DNA from: Orientallactaga sibirica
Lineage: Eukaryota; Chordata; Mammalia; Rodentia; Dipodidae
Length of the DNA: 64,000 nt
NCBI GenBank assembly: GCA_036365145.1
Contig: JAEOAD010000031.1
Coordinates: 7,970,001 to 8,034,000, forward strand
Direction of reading: 5' to 3'
Each line of letters starts with the position of its first letter. Within the stretch, counting starts at the first letter, position 1. The position numbers were made by a program, and so were the translations under genes. This document shows positions 33,925-45,882 of this stretch, piece by piece. The notes below the pieces were generated by a model. It was not told where the DNA came from and did not search any database. It saw only the letters and a list, made by a program, of their open reading frames with translations.

Positions 33925-34046
33925 TTGCTAGAGCCATTTGTGGTGACATGCCTGTAATTCCAACACTTAATAGGTGGGGCCGAGAGGATATCCAGGTTTA
34001 AAGCCAGCCTGGGCTACATGAGAACCTGAATAAAAAAATGTAAAAG
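33925..34046 (+). mobile_element. Old B1-like SINE
   Basis: GAGCCATTTGTGGTGACATGC to GCCTGGGCTACATGAGAACC and an A-rich end indicate a diverged plus B1-like copy. Confidence 0.65.
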
Positions 34047-34254
34047 GCTGGAGAGATGGCTCAGCAGTTAAAGCCCTCGCTTGCAAAGCCTAAATATCCA
34101 GGTTCAATTCCCCAGTATCCATGTAAAGCAGATGGTGCAGGCATCTGGAGTTTTCTTTGCAGTGGCTGAGGGCCCTGGCACACCCATTTGCTTGCTTGCA
34201 TACTCTTTCTCTTTGTCTCTCTCTGCTTGCAGATAAGTAAATACATAAATCTTT
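34047..34254 (+). mobile_element. DIP-type SINE
   Basis: A plus DIP from GGCTGGAGAGATGGCTCAGC to AGTAAATACATAAATC, flanked by AAAAAATGTAAAA-type repeats. Confidence 0.9.
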
Positions 34255-35800
34255 AAAAAATGTAAAAAAAATGTTTTCCCAAACTCAGTTCATATAAACT
34301 TTTCAGCCTCAGGGAAAATGAGGAAACAGCTTGTTGATAAAGTCGCCAAGTGATGTAGGGGTTGGCTCTGTGTTTCAAATAGTTAACGTGAGATAAGAAT
34401 TCGTATTTTGTTTCTCCCTTGAACAAGTTAGGTCCTTGCAAGAGAGAGGCTATGGGATAGAAAAGGGCACTGCTTTCCCCCAAACATTCTGAAAAATTGG
34501 CCACAGAGGCCAAATGCCTGTGCTTGGTATAAATTTAAGAAAACAGTGGTGTAATGACATTGTTTGGTGAATAAATTAAAGCCCTGAGTCATGAGGTCAC
34601 TAGGAGAGAGAGAGAGACAGACAGAGAGACAGAGAGAGAGAGAGACAGAGAGACGGGGGGGAGCAGAGAAGTATAATTAAAGGAAAAAAGAGCTGCATTC
34701 GGCTGACACTGGAAGTAAGACAGAGATAGGGCAGGGCGAGTGGAGAGTCTGGCAACGGGTCCCTTACCAAGGCTACAGCTCAGAGGAGAGGATATGGCCG
34801 ATACTGGCTGTCAAAGAGGCTAAGGAAGGGGGTTCCTTGATTTTGAAACCAAGGAGGGGAGGGTCGAGAGTATGAGGGTGGGGAGAATTACAGTGGACAT
34901 GAGGCCACGTGGGCTTTTGGGGGCAGGACCATCATCAGATCCTGAGGTGTGCAGTAGTTGAGAGTAAGCTGGGATGCAAGAGTCCTGGTGAAAACAGAGG
35001 AGCTCTCAAGGAATGAGCATTGAGGTCAGGGGTCGGGGTGAGGCTGGATTTCCCTGCAGTCATGAGATTCTGGTGATTGTGTCCCTGGGGGCTTGATTTG
35101 CAGTAGGCCTTTCTTTCTCTGTCCTGCCTATTCTAAGCATCAGATTCAACTACGGCAGTTCAAACAAGAGTGCTTGCCTTGAACTAACTGCTACACACGA
35201 ATATGGGAGCTGCAAGCCAGGTTGAATAGGGCCAGCGAGGGATGGAAAACATGGGGAAAATTCAAACTGTTGTCCTTTTTGGACATGATTCCTTCTCTGG
35301 TTCTGCTAGAAACACAGTGAAGGAAGAGGTCTCTATAGAGAACCATGACTTTACACTCTGGGTGCTCAGTACCTGACCGTTCCTGGCTTGGAACAGGCAC
35401 CACAGGAGAAGGCGTTGAAGAGAGGAGTGAGGTGTATTTCCCATACAGAGAAAGCATGACGCCAAAGCCCACTGTGTTTGGAGAATTCATTTCCCTCCTC
35501 TGTTCACTGCTGTGAACCAATACCTAGAAGGGTAGGTGGCACTAGTGGGTACTCACTAAGTGGAGCGATTGATCTCATGCTGTCTAGACTGGGGCACTAG
35601 AGTGAAAGGAAAACTAATCCAGTGGGAATCCTGAGCTACGGATGTGAACTGGACTGTTTGGACAAGCCAGGGTATGTGGCAAACCTGTAACTCAAGAGGT
35701 AGCCCAAATTGACCTGGAATTTGTGACCTAGAATGCTGCAAATACACCTGGGCATTACCATGTCTGGAGCTATCTCTTCACGCCCGTTACTTCCATGTGT
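34255..35800. other. Mostly unique intron with a (GA)n
   Basis: The GA/GACA-rich run at 34602-34655 is the only clear repeat. I find no exon. Confidence 0.5.
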
Positions 35801-35804
35801 GCTT

Positions 35805-36065
35805 GAGCTCATTCAGCAGACATTGACCGAGTGCCTACTGCCTTCCAGGTGTGTTGTTAGGCACCAGGGACTTTCGTAGAGAGAGAAGAGCTGCATTTGA
35901 CTCTTAGGGTCTTCTTTGTCGGTCAGGAAGCTAGACTCTTGACACAAGACATAGTGACAAGTGCTATAGGGATGGACAAAGTGCTCTGGATCCCTGAATG
36001 GGGAAACCAGGAGTCTGGAGGCTAGGGAAGATTTCCCAGAGGAGGAGCACTTCAGGGTTACAGTA
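35805..36065 (-). mobile_element. L2 LINE fragment
   Basis: CATTCAGCAGACATTGACCGAG, GTGTGTTGTTAGGCACCAGGG and GAAGATTTCCCAGAGGAGGAG match the reverse complement of the L2 3' region. Confidence 0.6.
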
Positions 36066-36201
36066 GGGGATTAAGACCTTGTCAGTGTCAAGCCCAGCCA
36101 GCTCAACACCATGTTTCTAGAATGTGAGGGATAGAGTTATGATTAAGACAGATGGATACTTGGACTGCTTGTTATGAGATCTAATATCATATAATACAGG
36201 T

Positions 36202-36240
36202 GCCCCGTTAGTGCAGTAGGTAGCATGTCCGTCTCATAAT
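36202..36240 (+). pseudogene. 5' half of tRNA-Met(CAT), tailless retropseudogene
   Basis: The 39 nt starting GCCCCGTTAGTGCAGTAGGT match the 5' half of elongator tRNA-Met, running through acceptor strand, D arm and anticodon stem to CTCATAAT in the anticodon loop, with about five substitutions from the GCCTCGTTAGCG isoform. The 3' half of the tRNA is absent. TAATATCATATAATAC at 36182-36197 and TAATATCATATAGTAC at 36237-36252 form a 16-bp duplication with one mismatch; the second copy overlaps the TAAT end of the tRNA piece. Four extra bases (AGGT) precede the tRNA start and no A-tail follows. This is the structure of an inserted tRNA half. It cannot be a functional tRNA gene because the T arm and B box are missing. 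Confidence 0.8.
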
Positions 36241-36318
36241 ATCATATAGTACGTCAGGGCTGTGAGGGGGATGACAGTGACATGGAGAACTGGAGGATGA
36301 GTGCCTCACATATACACT

Positions 36319-36330
36319 GGGGGGGGGGGG
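36319..36330. repeat. Poly(G) run
   Basis: Twelve consecutive G on the + strand. Confidence 0.9.
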
Positions 36331-37780
36331 TCTGTTTGAGCTATTGACCCTGGCTGTATCTCTGAGCAGTAAAACAGGTTTCTAGACACCAGCTGAACCA
36401 ATAATGGAAGGCTTGGCGTGGGACCCTTTTAGGGTTCCCTACTTCATTCAGTGACATGGGTGCCTCTTATGCTTGTAGCACTTTTCTGTCTGGATCAGTA
36501 GAAGGCTCACAGAGCTACCTGAGGCAGTAGGCACCCTATGCAGAGTGGGGAGGGCCACAGGTCTCCTGGATCATTCCAGAAATCTGAGGAGGGAGAGGAA
36601 GAGACTTGGTGGGAGGATGGAGAGTGGGAAATGGAGACAGGAAGCCAGAGGAGGAGGAGGAAGCGGGCTTTACTTAGATAAGGCCCATCTGCCTCACCAT
36701 CCAGGGCTTTTTGAATGCGTTATGAAAACGCTCCTCATTATTTTCCTTGGATGCGTTTGCTATCCTGATGATATTAATTATTCTTAAAGGTCAACAGCGC
36801 TCTTTCGAATCCCCTTCTGTTCTATCATATAATCAGTTAATTAATTGGAAACCATTTAACAGCGTCTGCCGAGTGCGTTGTCTGGTGTGAATTTTCTTGT
36901 TTTGTTGCTTCTGTGACGATGGTTCCCTCCATGCTGGACTTACAAACTGGAGTGTGGACTCCCCCTTTCTCTCTCCCGCTCTGCTGTTGATCCCAGTTTG
37001 TTCACAGTTGTCTTTTGAGGTGTTATCTGATCAGCTTTTCCCTCCCTTTTGTGTATCCTGCCAGTGATAGTAAAGCAATGAGTGCCCGCCATAGGACAGT
37101 ATGTAGGGTGCCCATATGTGTGATTTTATGTGTCGGTCATCACCACATGTGCTCGGGATGTTGCATCCACTTCAAAGAGAAGTAAGTGAGGACTATCATG
37201 GTGAATGGAGCTGTCCCAGAATCACAAAGGTAGAAAGTGATCCAGCAAGTATAGAGCCCTCCCGAGAAGGCCTTGGGTCTGCGTTTGTTCCCGTGCTGGA
37301 ACTTTGATACTTGTGAGAGAGTGTTATTTACAATTCTTAGTTCCAGACACTGCTGGTTCATTGTAAGAACGCATATTTGATCTGAAGCTCCCACCCAGTC
37401 ACTCTTTGTTGGAGTATGCAGAGGGACCGCGGAGTCTAAGCAGGAAGGAGTGCTTGTGGATAGGAACAGTGGGACCCACCCTGGTGGCGGTGACAGGTGG
37501 GGGTCACGGCAGAAGATGAGGGACCCAGAAGCACGCTCTTCCTGCTGCTGCTAGCAGGTGACAGAGACCACTACCTCTTCAGCAAGATGGCTGAGGTGCC
37601 ATTCCTGGCATCCCCTTGCTGCAGCTGTGGGCCTAGTTAAGTCCTTCATTTCCCTCCATGCTCCCTTTCTGATTTCTCTCTGAGGGCAGCTAGAGCTTCC
37701 CTGGCTGTTCTTGTCCTGTACTTTAGTTCCTAGTCCACCTTTATCCTCTAGGCTCGTCAGACCTGAAATTCATGAAGGCT
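36331..37780. other. Unique intronic sequence with an AT-rich homeodomain-like patch
   Basis: No exon is seen. The segment 36710-36900 carries ATTAATTATTC and CAGTTAATTAATTGG in otherwise non-repetitive sequence, so it is a possible regulatory element. Confidence 0.4.
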
Positions 37781-37781
37781 T

Positions 37782-37792
37782 TTATTTATTTT

Positions 37793-37831
<39 letters not shown>

Positions 37832-37832
37832 T
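37782..37832. repeat. (TTTA)n microsatellite
   Basis: A tetranucleotide run of about 12 units. Confidence 0.95.
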
Positions 37833-37920
37833 TCTGGAGGAAGCCCTAAAGGCTGTACTAAAGTCCTGTTGGTGGTAAACCTTGACCCTGAACTCGGAAC
37901 TATCCCTCTGTGCAAACGGC

Positions 37921-37924
37921 TCGT

Positions 37925-37961
<37 letters not shown>
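37921..37961. repeat. (GT)n microsatellite
   Basis: A GT run with one TTTG interruption near its start. Confidence 0.93.
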
Positions 37962-37962
<1 letters not shown>

Positions 37963-40326
37963 TGTGCACACACATGCCTGCACCTGCGTGTGCACTTGTG
38001 CACTTTTGGGAAGCAAGCAGATCCTTTCTGCAAACCCAGAGGTATGCTTTGGGCAGCACAGACTTTACTTGCTCATTTTGCTAATTTCAAGTGCAATGAC
38101 TTCCCTTCCCTAGACTGCCTACTGGCATGGTCACCCAGTTGGACATTGTCCATCAACTTTCGGAAAGGGATGGCTAAATCTCCTTTCTAGTTCTCAGTAA
38201 TGGAAGGCCACTGCTCCCCGGAAGTGTCGCTGTACATCCAGACACGGCTCGTTCTCATTCTCCGTTACCACATGCCATGCATTTGACCCCCCCACCCCAG
38301 CTTTTCAGGACACAGGGATTTGCTTGGAGACAAAATCAGTTCATCCAGAAAACAAAATTTCATTAGATCAGCGTCTCTCTAAGTGCGGTGGCTGCTAAAG
38401 CAGGGATTTCAATATTAGCCAGGGAACTGCTCATAAATGCAAATTTTCTTTGACCTACTGAGTCAGAAACTCCAGGAGGTGGATGGAGCTAGGTGGGTCT
38501 TTTTCTAGCCGTTAGGTGGTTCTGCAGTGAGAGACACCTGCCCCCCCCGCCCCCACTCCAGAATTGCTTTCTCCAAAACCCGCACTTGGCTACTGTCCCC
38601 TCCAGCATCTCATCTTGAAGAGGGATTGGGTACAGTGTTGGCTGGTCATATTTCCTTGTGAAGAGATCTACAAACACCCTTTTGCACACAGTTTCATTGT
38701 TAAGACAACCACAGATTCTTCTTTAAACCCTATGGGCAGCTGAGTGAAAGAGGACAGGTAGGTGCCTGGCCTTGCTTAAAGGTAATTAGGAAGAATATGC
38801 TTGTTCTGTTGGCCCTGAGGAGCAGCCGCGCTTCTGCCTGGGCCTGTCCTCACCAGTTCCCTGACCCTTCCCAGGTTCAGGTTCCTTCAGCACAGGGCCT
38901 TGGGTCCCTCCCTCCCTCCCAAGTCAGGCTTCTTGATTTTCCCCAGAAATGTCTTTGTTTTGTTCTTGTCAGGACAACTTTGAGTAAAAGAACGTCAGGC
39001 GGGTGCTCAGGGCAGAGGCTGGGTCAGCTGGGTGGGCCTGGCATCCTTATCTGCATCCCTTGGGTGGCCTGGCCCGGGCACCTCCCCCACCACTCCAGAA
39101 AAGCCCAAGTGCTTCCTGGCAATTAGCATTGGGTTAATTTCTCTAAAGAGAAATGCCCAAGGAGCAAAATCCCTCAGAATAGCCTTGATCACACTCAAAG
39201 TCTGGTGTGAGGCTGATGGTGAGAAGACACAGAGCTCACTGGAAGGCCTTGTTCTGGGATGAGCATCTGGGGCAGGGTGAGGGGTCTTCAGGCTCAGCCC
39301 AAGGACTGAGGGCTGTGGGCGGCCTGTGGCACCAGGGCACCCGCCAGCACCCCCTCCAGAGGAGCAGGGCTATCTGTTGCCTCATTAAAATGGTTTCCAC
39401 ATTACTTTCTGAAGGCATGTTTTATTGAATTAACTGATGTAGAAATGCAGACGGTCACTCACTGCCTGGCTCCCGGTATTTGTTTATTGTGCCTTGATCT
39501 GGCGGCTAGAGATGAGCCCTTCATAAACAGGGGACTCTGCGGAGGAAGAAATGAAGGACGTGATTTTTGTAAGCCTCGTCCCAGCAGCTTTCCTTAACTT
39601 ACTTCTTATACCCTGTTCATGTCTCACAACCCAGAGGACAGGTTTATTATGATCCCCAGTTTACAGATGAGCAAACGGAGGTGCACAGAGTTCATACAAG
39701 TTACACAGGGTCTCAAGGAATGGGAGCCACAGAGGCAGGGCTGCTGTGAAGCTCCATGTACTACCAAAGACTGATTCCTCCTCACCTACATAGGGCTGCT
39801 GAGAGCTGGGGATCTCTCAACTGCTCTGGGGTATCAGGAGACAAGCATTTTTTTTTTTTTTTTTGATTCTTGTTACCTCCTGTAGCATGGGAAGGTTTCT
39901 GAACCCCCAGGACTCTGTCACACCAGCTTGCCCAGTCACATGGGGAAATTGTCCCCTCAAGTTGGGTTTTGGGGTTCTGAGTGTGTCCTTCTTACCCTGA
40001 GATGGGTAGACTGTGGTGATAGCAGGAAATCATTTCTGCCTCAAGGGAAAAGGGCACAGCTGTCAGCACTGGATCCTGGCCGGTGGCCTCAGCCCTGCTG
40101 CTACTCGATAACTTCTTGGTGTTCTGGCCAGAAGGCGGGAAGACATCTTGGGGCTGATGGCTCTGACTAGAGTGGACCCTCTTGGGTGTCAGAGGCAGCG
40201 GTGGGCCGTGGAGGCAGAGCTCCGGTGTCCTTAGAATGGTTCTTCATCTATTTTTTTGGTGGAGCTAGATGAGGTAGCTGCTGGTGGGGGGTTGTGAGTA
40301 TGTGTGAATGTTCACGTCTGTGCGAA
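37962..40326. other. Mostly unique intronic sequence
   Basis: An antisense MIR-like patch is suggested at 39625-39770 (CAGTTTACAGATGAGCAAACGG) and an isolated poly(T) lies at 39848-39864. I find no exon. Confidence 0.45.
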
Positions 40327-40414
40327 TGTGTGTGTGTGTGTGTGGTGTATGCACATATGTGTGCATGCGCTGTCTGAACATGCAGTATGCTTATGTTTGG
40401 TACTGAGTGCGTGC

Positions 40415-40455
<41 letters not shown>
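40327..40455. repeat. (GT)n-rich region
   Basis: Two GT/GC-alternating tracts (40327-40343 and 40408-40455) lie within a purine-pyrimidine alternating stretch. Confidence 0.9.
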
Positions 40456-40754
40456 AGCAGCTCCTCATGACACCCTGGGAGAGTCTGACCTGCTGTGTGA
40501 GTTCCCAGCAGTGGAGGTTGGGGTTGGTTTCACATAGAAACATGTCACAGGACACGACAAGGGAGGAAGGTGAGAAGAGACAGAAGCCACACCTGCTGGC
40601 ACCATGATTGACTTTGTTCCTTGGCTTTCTCTCTGTTACATCCCAGAACCTCTTCGTTCTTGTACACCACGGTGGCTGAGCATAAAGAAACGTTTCCTTT
40701 CCTCTGGTGTCCTTGGAAAGTCAAGGTGGTTTTAGGTCTTTCGGACGACTGAGG

Positions 40755-41260
40755 TTATTTGTTGAGCACGTCCTGGGATCGGGGATGATGCAGGGCATGA
40801 ATGAAAGAGGAGCAGTTCTTTGTGTTCGAGGGTAGCAGTCTAATGTGGGTGGGAGGGGGCATCACACGCACAGCTGCTGTTCAGAGTCAACAGTCCCACA
40901 TGTGGGCCGTGGATAACACAAAATCCAGTAGGAGAATGAAGAGGAAGAGAAGAATGTCAGAGTAGGAGGTGGGAGCCATCCCGGGAGAGGAATGCCAACA
41001 CTGGCCTGCAGGATGGGGAGCGAGGAGGTGAAGGGTGCTGAAATCATCAGGTGCAGGGATGTGCTGGAGAAGGGAAGGGCTGGGGTGCTGTGAGGTGCAG
41101 GTAGCAGGAGATACCATTCTACTCCTGGTGGGCTACAGGCTAGGGCTGGGTGGCGATAGTGGAAGGGAGGGAGATGGGCCATGTGAGGGAACAGGAGGTT
41201 GAGGTCATCTCATGGAAGGACTTGAATTGCAAGAGGGACTTTGGACTTGATTAGGTGTGC
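40755..41260 (-). mobile_element. L2-like LINE fragment
   Basis: GAGCACGTCCTGGGATCGGGG, GGTAGCAGTCTAATGTGGGTG and CATGGAAGGACTTGAATTGC follow the order of an antisense L2 end, strongly diverged. Confidence 0.4.
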
Positions 41261-41924
41261 CAAGCATTCTGGAAGAGTCTGACTCTGTGCCCAAGTCTGA
41301 TCTCCTGTGTGTCCAGCCATAGTCCTACTCCACTCTACTCGTCATGTGATAAATCCTGGTTCCTCTTTTCCTTCCTGTTCTGAGCTTCTTCAGTCTGGGG
41401 GGATCGAGCAGCTACTCAATGATGTTGCCTTGGACAAGTGGAGTGCTTTCCTTCGTATCAAACTAGCTCCATGGTAACTGGATTTGATAGCAGACTGGTA
41501 TCCTGGCTTTACTTTGGAGAGCTTATAGTTACATTTTCCCTAGTTCTTGACTGCTCCTCTGCACTGGAAAACTCCATAAGCACCTGGGTTTTGCAGATAG
41601 ACCAGAGTTCTGCTTTCCATGGGTGCGTTCGACACCCATGGCTAATGACCATTTGGGTGGTGGCCAGTCCAAATGGAGTGTAAAATACACGTGAATTTCA
41701 AAGACTTACTAGAGCATCCCTAACAACCAAAGAACGTGAAACATCTTAGTGGTATTTTAATATTAATTGTATGTGGAAGTGTTGATCTTTTCAATAATTG
41801 AGTTAAGTAAAGTCTATCATTACAATTAATTTTATTACTTTTCACTTTGTAAGATTAGATTAATAAAATGTTTCAAATGGCAGATGTTGCTTTATTCTAT
41901 TTTCATTGATAAATATTAGTCTAA

Positions 41925-42050
41925 ATGTGAGGATATATGCCTATAATCCTAGAATTTGGGGGCCTATGGCAGGAGGACTAAGGATTCAAGGCTACTCTGG
42001 TCTACACAGTGAGTTCTGGGCTACAGAGTGAGACTCTGTCTCAAAAAATG
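41925..42050 (+). mobile_element. Old B1-like SINE
   Basis: GAGGATATATGCCTATAATCC, GGCAGGAGGACTAAGGATTC and GAGTGAGACTCTGTCTCAAA mark a diverged plus copy. Confidence 0.65.
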
Positions 42051-42164
42051 GAGAGAGGGAGAGAGAGAAACAAATTGAAAGGGAAAGGCTGTGTGTGTTG
42101 GGGCGGGTGGAGAAAAAGGAGAGAAGACAGAGGGAGGAAAAGAAAAAATTCTGGCCCAAACTAG

Positions 42165-43222
42165 AAGTTACTGTTTTTTTTTCTGTTATGGGCCAAATAG
42201 TGACTATTTTGGGCTTTATGGGCTATTTGGCCTCTGTGATAACTAGTCAGTGTTTATGTGCTTATATGAAAGCAGACTGTTGCAGTTTCTTATTGCTGCT
42301 ATAAAATTATGAAACTTTATCAGTCACCTTCTTGTTTCTGGGATAAAATACTTGATCAAAATAAATTTTCAGGTGGGAAGGGGTTATTACAGTGCCAGGT
42401 TATGGTCCATTGTAATAGGGAAAGCATGGTGGCAGGAGAACAAGACAGCTGGTCACATTCAGTCCACAGTCAGGAAGCAGAGAGCAGTGAATGCTGGTGC
42501 TTTTTCCTTTTTATACAGTCCAGAACCGTAGCCCATGACAAGGTGCCATCCACAGTTAAGGTGGGCCTTCACACCTCAATTAACCCATTCAGGATAATCC
42601 CTCATACCTATGCCCATCGCTAACTAATCTAGATGATGACCTCAGGTGATTTTTAGGTCCTGTCGAGTTGACAAACATCACCCACACAGTTTGTGCTTTA
42701 TGACAATGCAAATACATTGTCTTACACTTCTGTGGTAGAAGTATGCAATGGGTCTTGGAGACCCTTGGGTTAAAAGTCAGTAGGGTTGTGTCCCCTGCTG
42801 AACACTTGAGGAGACTCTTTTTCTGGATGCTTCCAGCCTTTAGGGGCTGTGCACATTCCTTGGCTCGCAGCCCCTTTTTTTCAAAGCCCACATTGCTTCT
42901 CTCTGTGCCTTGTTTACCAAGACACCTGACTCTCTGACATCCTCTTGGCTTTCTGTTTCCAATGTTAAGGGCCTTTGGGGTTACATGGGGAGCACAGTGT
43001 AACTCAGGATCATTTTGCCCTGTCCATGATTCATAGCCTTCATCTTCTTTGCGAAGTCCCTTTGGAAATGAACAATGTCACCGGTTTTGGATATATCTTT
43101 GGAGGACCATTATTCTGCCTAGAACATGACCACAGACAAGATGAGAAGGGATGGCTTCGTTCCAATAAAACTTCAAAAATAGAGTGCCAGCCTGCAGGCT
43201 AGAGCTTGCTGACTCCTGGTCT
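42165..43222. mobile_element. Mosaic: hAT-type ends around other repeats
   Basis: The left part (CTGTTATGGGCCAAATAGTGA to GGCTATTTGGCCTCTGTGAT) and the right part (CCAATAAAACTTCAAAAATAG to GCTTGCTGACTCCTGG) resemble the two ends of the Charlie-type family also seen at 6448-7004. Between them lie the dispersed repeat at 42287-42690 and an old MaLR-like LTR piece at about 42815-43130 (GGAGGACCATTATTCTGCCT). Confidence 0.45.
42287..42690 (+). repeat. Rodent dispersed repeat, family uncertain
   Basis: TGCAGTTTCTTATTGCTGCTA, GTCAGGAAGCAGAGAGCAGTG, CACCTCAATTAACCCATTCAG and TCCTGTCGAGTTGACAAACAT match, in order, the copies at 46, 54, 57 and 61 kb. Confidence 0.75.
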
Positions 43223-44195
43223 GTGACATCTTTCTCTCACTATGTTATGCAGGCTGATGTTTTCACAAGATACCCCATGGAGAAGGTTCTGTGGTCCACC
43301 AAGTTTGAGAGCTCCGAAAGATCCAGTAAGCCAGATCTTTCTCTTAGTTAAAGCTCTGAGAAGTTCTGCAGTCTCTAGCCCTGTTTGGTTTTCTACAGTG
43401 GAACATTTTTCAAACATGATTTTTTTTTTTTTAACCTTATACTTCACACTGCATACTTGGATTCCCAGGAACCCACCCTGGGAAACCTTGGCCTAATCTA
43501 GCCCAGGGCCTTTAGAGAAAGCTGCCACCAGTCTCCTGATCTGAGGTCAAGACACCAGTCACATCGCTTGAGATTTGATTAGAGAAAGCATTTTGGCTTC
43601 ATTAAAGTTCATTAAATGAGCCATCCAGTGTAATTTAGCTGAATAAAAATGGCTCAAATGGCTTTAACCCCACCCCCCTTTACAGCAATTTAATTGAGGG
43701 AAAAGCAAATATATCAATGATGTAGAAAAATATTTCTTGGCCTTCAAGAGGAAGGTTGAGCCTCAGCACCTGCTTCCTTGTCATGTACACTGGATTCTAA
43801 GGGGGTGGCTGTGGGGCCTTCTCAGTGTGGGCTTTAGGCCCTGGTAAAGAAACTACCCTCCCTCCTCCATCCCTTCCTTCCTTCTTTCCTTCCCCATTCC
43901 CCTCCCTTCCTCTCTCGTTTCCTTCTTTAGGAAGGAAGTCCAGGTGATGGCTCCCACCAGGATGGGTTACCACTATCTCTGGTGTGGGGCTAGTAGAGTT
44001 ACAGAAGTCACAGGGTTAACACTATGATGTGTGAGCTGTGAGTGCACTTGAAGGAGCAGGCAGTGAATGATTAGCCCTGTTTTTCTCCCACAGGGTTTGG
44101 TCCTGCAGCAGGGGATTCTCATTATTTCACCGTTCCTCCATGTTCCCCATTAATTTCCGAAAAGTCTCCGTGTGATATGTCAAGGGAGGGGCATG
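43223..44195. other. Unique intronic sequence
   Basis: An AT-rich non-repetitive segment at 43590-43690 contains ATTAAATGAGCCATCCAGTG and GAATAAAAATGGCTCAAATG. A C/T-rich patch lies at 43857-43927. Confidence 0.4.
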
Positions 44196-44199
44196 GTGT

Positions 44200-44545
44200 G
44201 GTCATGAAGGTCTGCATCCCCCAGATTATGATCCTCATCCCCAGATGTTGGTATTAGGAGGAGGGCCTTCAACAGATGACTAGGTCTTGAGGGTGGAGTC
44301 CTTAGGCATGGGGTTAGTGTCCTCTTCATGAAGCCTGAGAGAGACCTTTCACCCCCTTGTCATGGGAGGTTACAGTGGAAGCAGCTGTCTATGATGAGGC
44401 AGCCAGCACATACACTAATCTGCTAGCCCCTGGATCTTGAATGTCCCAAGAATAAACAGAACTATGACAAATGAATTCCCATTGTTTGTAAGCTACCTTG
44501 TCTATGGTATTTTATTATAGCAGCCCAGATGGATTAAGACAAAGA
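44200..44545 (+). mobile_element. MaLR LTR (MST/MLT1-like)
   Basis: GGTATTAGGAGGAGGGCCTTC, GACTAGGTCTTGAGGGTGGAG, ACAAATGAATTCCCATTGTT and the end TATTTTATTATAGCAGCCCA follow the MST/MLT1A LTR from middle to 3' end, solo and in sense. Confidence 0.8.
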
Positions 44546-45404
44546 CCAAGGAGCATTCTTTCACATGGTAACAAAGCAAGAGGAAGGCGGCTAGCTGAGG
44601 AAGTGTGAGATCTGGAGGAAGGGAAAATGCACCTTTCCAAATGCTGCCCTTGTGCAGGAAAGAAATAAGCTTTGCATCATGATGATTGCAGCCTGCACGC
44701 TGGGAGCCGTGGGGACTCCAAGGGCTTCTGGGGAGCTGTTCTGGGTGCCCAGAACACATGATGCATGGAAGGAGTGCCCTTCAGACGCTGTGGAAGGAAT
44801 CCTCCAGGAAAACCCAGCGACAGAGGCATTCATCTTTGTGCTGTGAGCTGAGCATCTTCCTGGTTTTACTTTTTTTTTGAAATTTCAATTATCTTTTGCA
44901 GGAGGAGACTGTAGCATACCCAGGGGGTGGACAAGTGGACAGATAGTAGATTGGATCTTAGCAGCAGGAACTTGACTGGGAAGCTGGTTCCATGTGGTGA
45001 CCATGCGTAGACAGAGTGAGGAGTGACAGAAAACCATGGCTTTGGGGACCATAGTAGGGCAGTCAAATTGGTTGTTAGGGCCACAGGGGCAGACAGACGG
45101 CTGTGTGTTAGTTTTCTAAGGCTACTATGACACAATGCCACAGACCCAGAGGCTCCAACAATAGGCATTTGTTTCCTCACAGTTCTGGAAGCTCAGAGTC
45201 CAAGACCAGGGGTGTCGTCAGGCTTGGTTTCTTTTGAGGCCTCTTTCCTCAGCCTGTGGTGTCCATGCTCTTCCTGTGTCTCTATGTGACTGTCCCTTTC
45301 TGTGTCTGTGTCCACGCTCACTGCCTCTTCTTATAAGGACACCAGTCAATTTGGATTAGGGCCCATCCTAATGACCTCATTTAATCTTAATTACCTCTTT
45401 TCTT

Positions 45405-45636
45405 TTTAATTTGTAGAGAGAGTGAGCAAGAGAGAGGCAGAGGGAGAGAGAATTGGCATGCCAGGGCCTCAGCCACTGCATTTGAACTCCAGATGCTTGC
45501 GCCACCTAGTGGGCACGTGCAACCTTGCACTTGCCTCACCTTTGTGCGTCTGGCTAACGAAGGATCTGTAGAGTAGAACTTGGGTCCTTAGGCTTTGCAG
45601 GCAAGCACCTTAACTACTAAACCATCTCTCCAGCCC
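45405..45636 (-). mobile_element. DIP-type SINE inside MLT1
   Basis: A minus copy between TTAATTACCTCTTT (45387-45400) and TTAATCACCTCTTT (45637-45650). Confidence 0.92.
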
Positions 45637-45669
45637 TTAATCACCTCTTTGTAGGCCCTATCTCTTTTT

Positions 45670-45882
45670 GTTAATGTTTTATTTTATTTTTATTTATTTA
45701 TTTTAGAGAGAGAGAGAGACAGACAGACGCATATAGAGAGACAATAGGCACACCACTGCAAATGAACTCCAGATGCATGTTCTACCTTGCTCATCTGGCT
45801 TTAGGTGGGTCCTGGGCAATCAAACCTGGGTCCTATGGCTTTGCAGATAAGTGCCTTAACTGCTAAGCCCTATCTCCAGCCC
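45670..45882 (-). mobile_element. DIP-type SINE inside MLT1
   Basis: A minus copy whose probable duplication is TAGGCCCTATCTC and TAGGTCCTATTCT. Confidence 0.88.

Noticed and set aside
36202..36240. Functional tRNA-Met gene
   Set aside because: Only the 5' half is present; the T arm, the B box and the acceptor 3' strand are missing.
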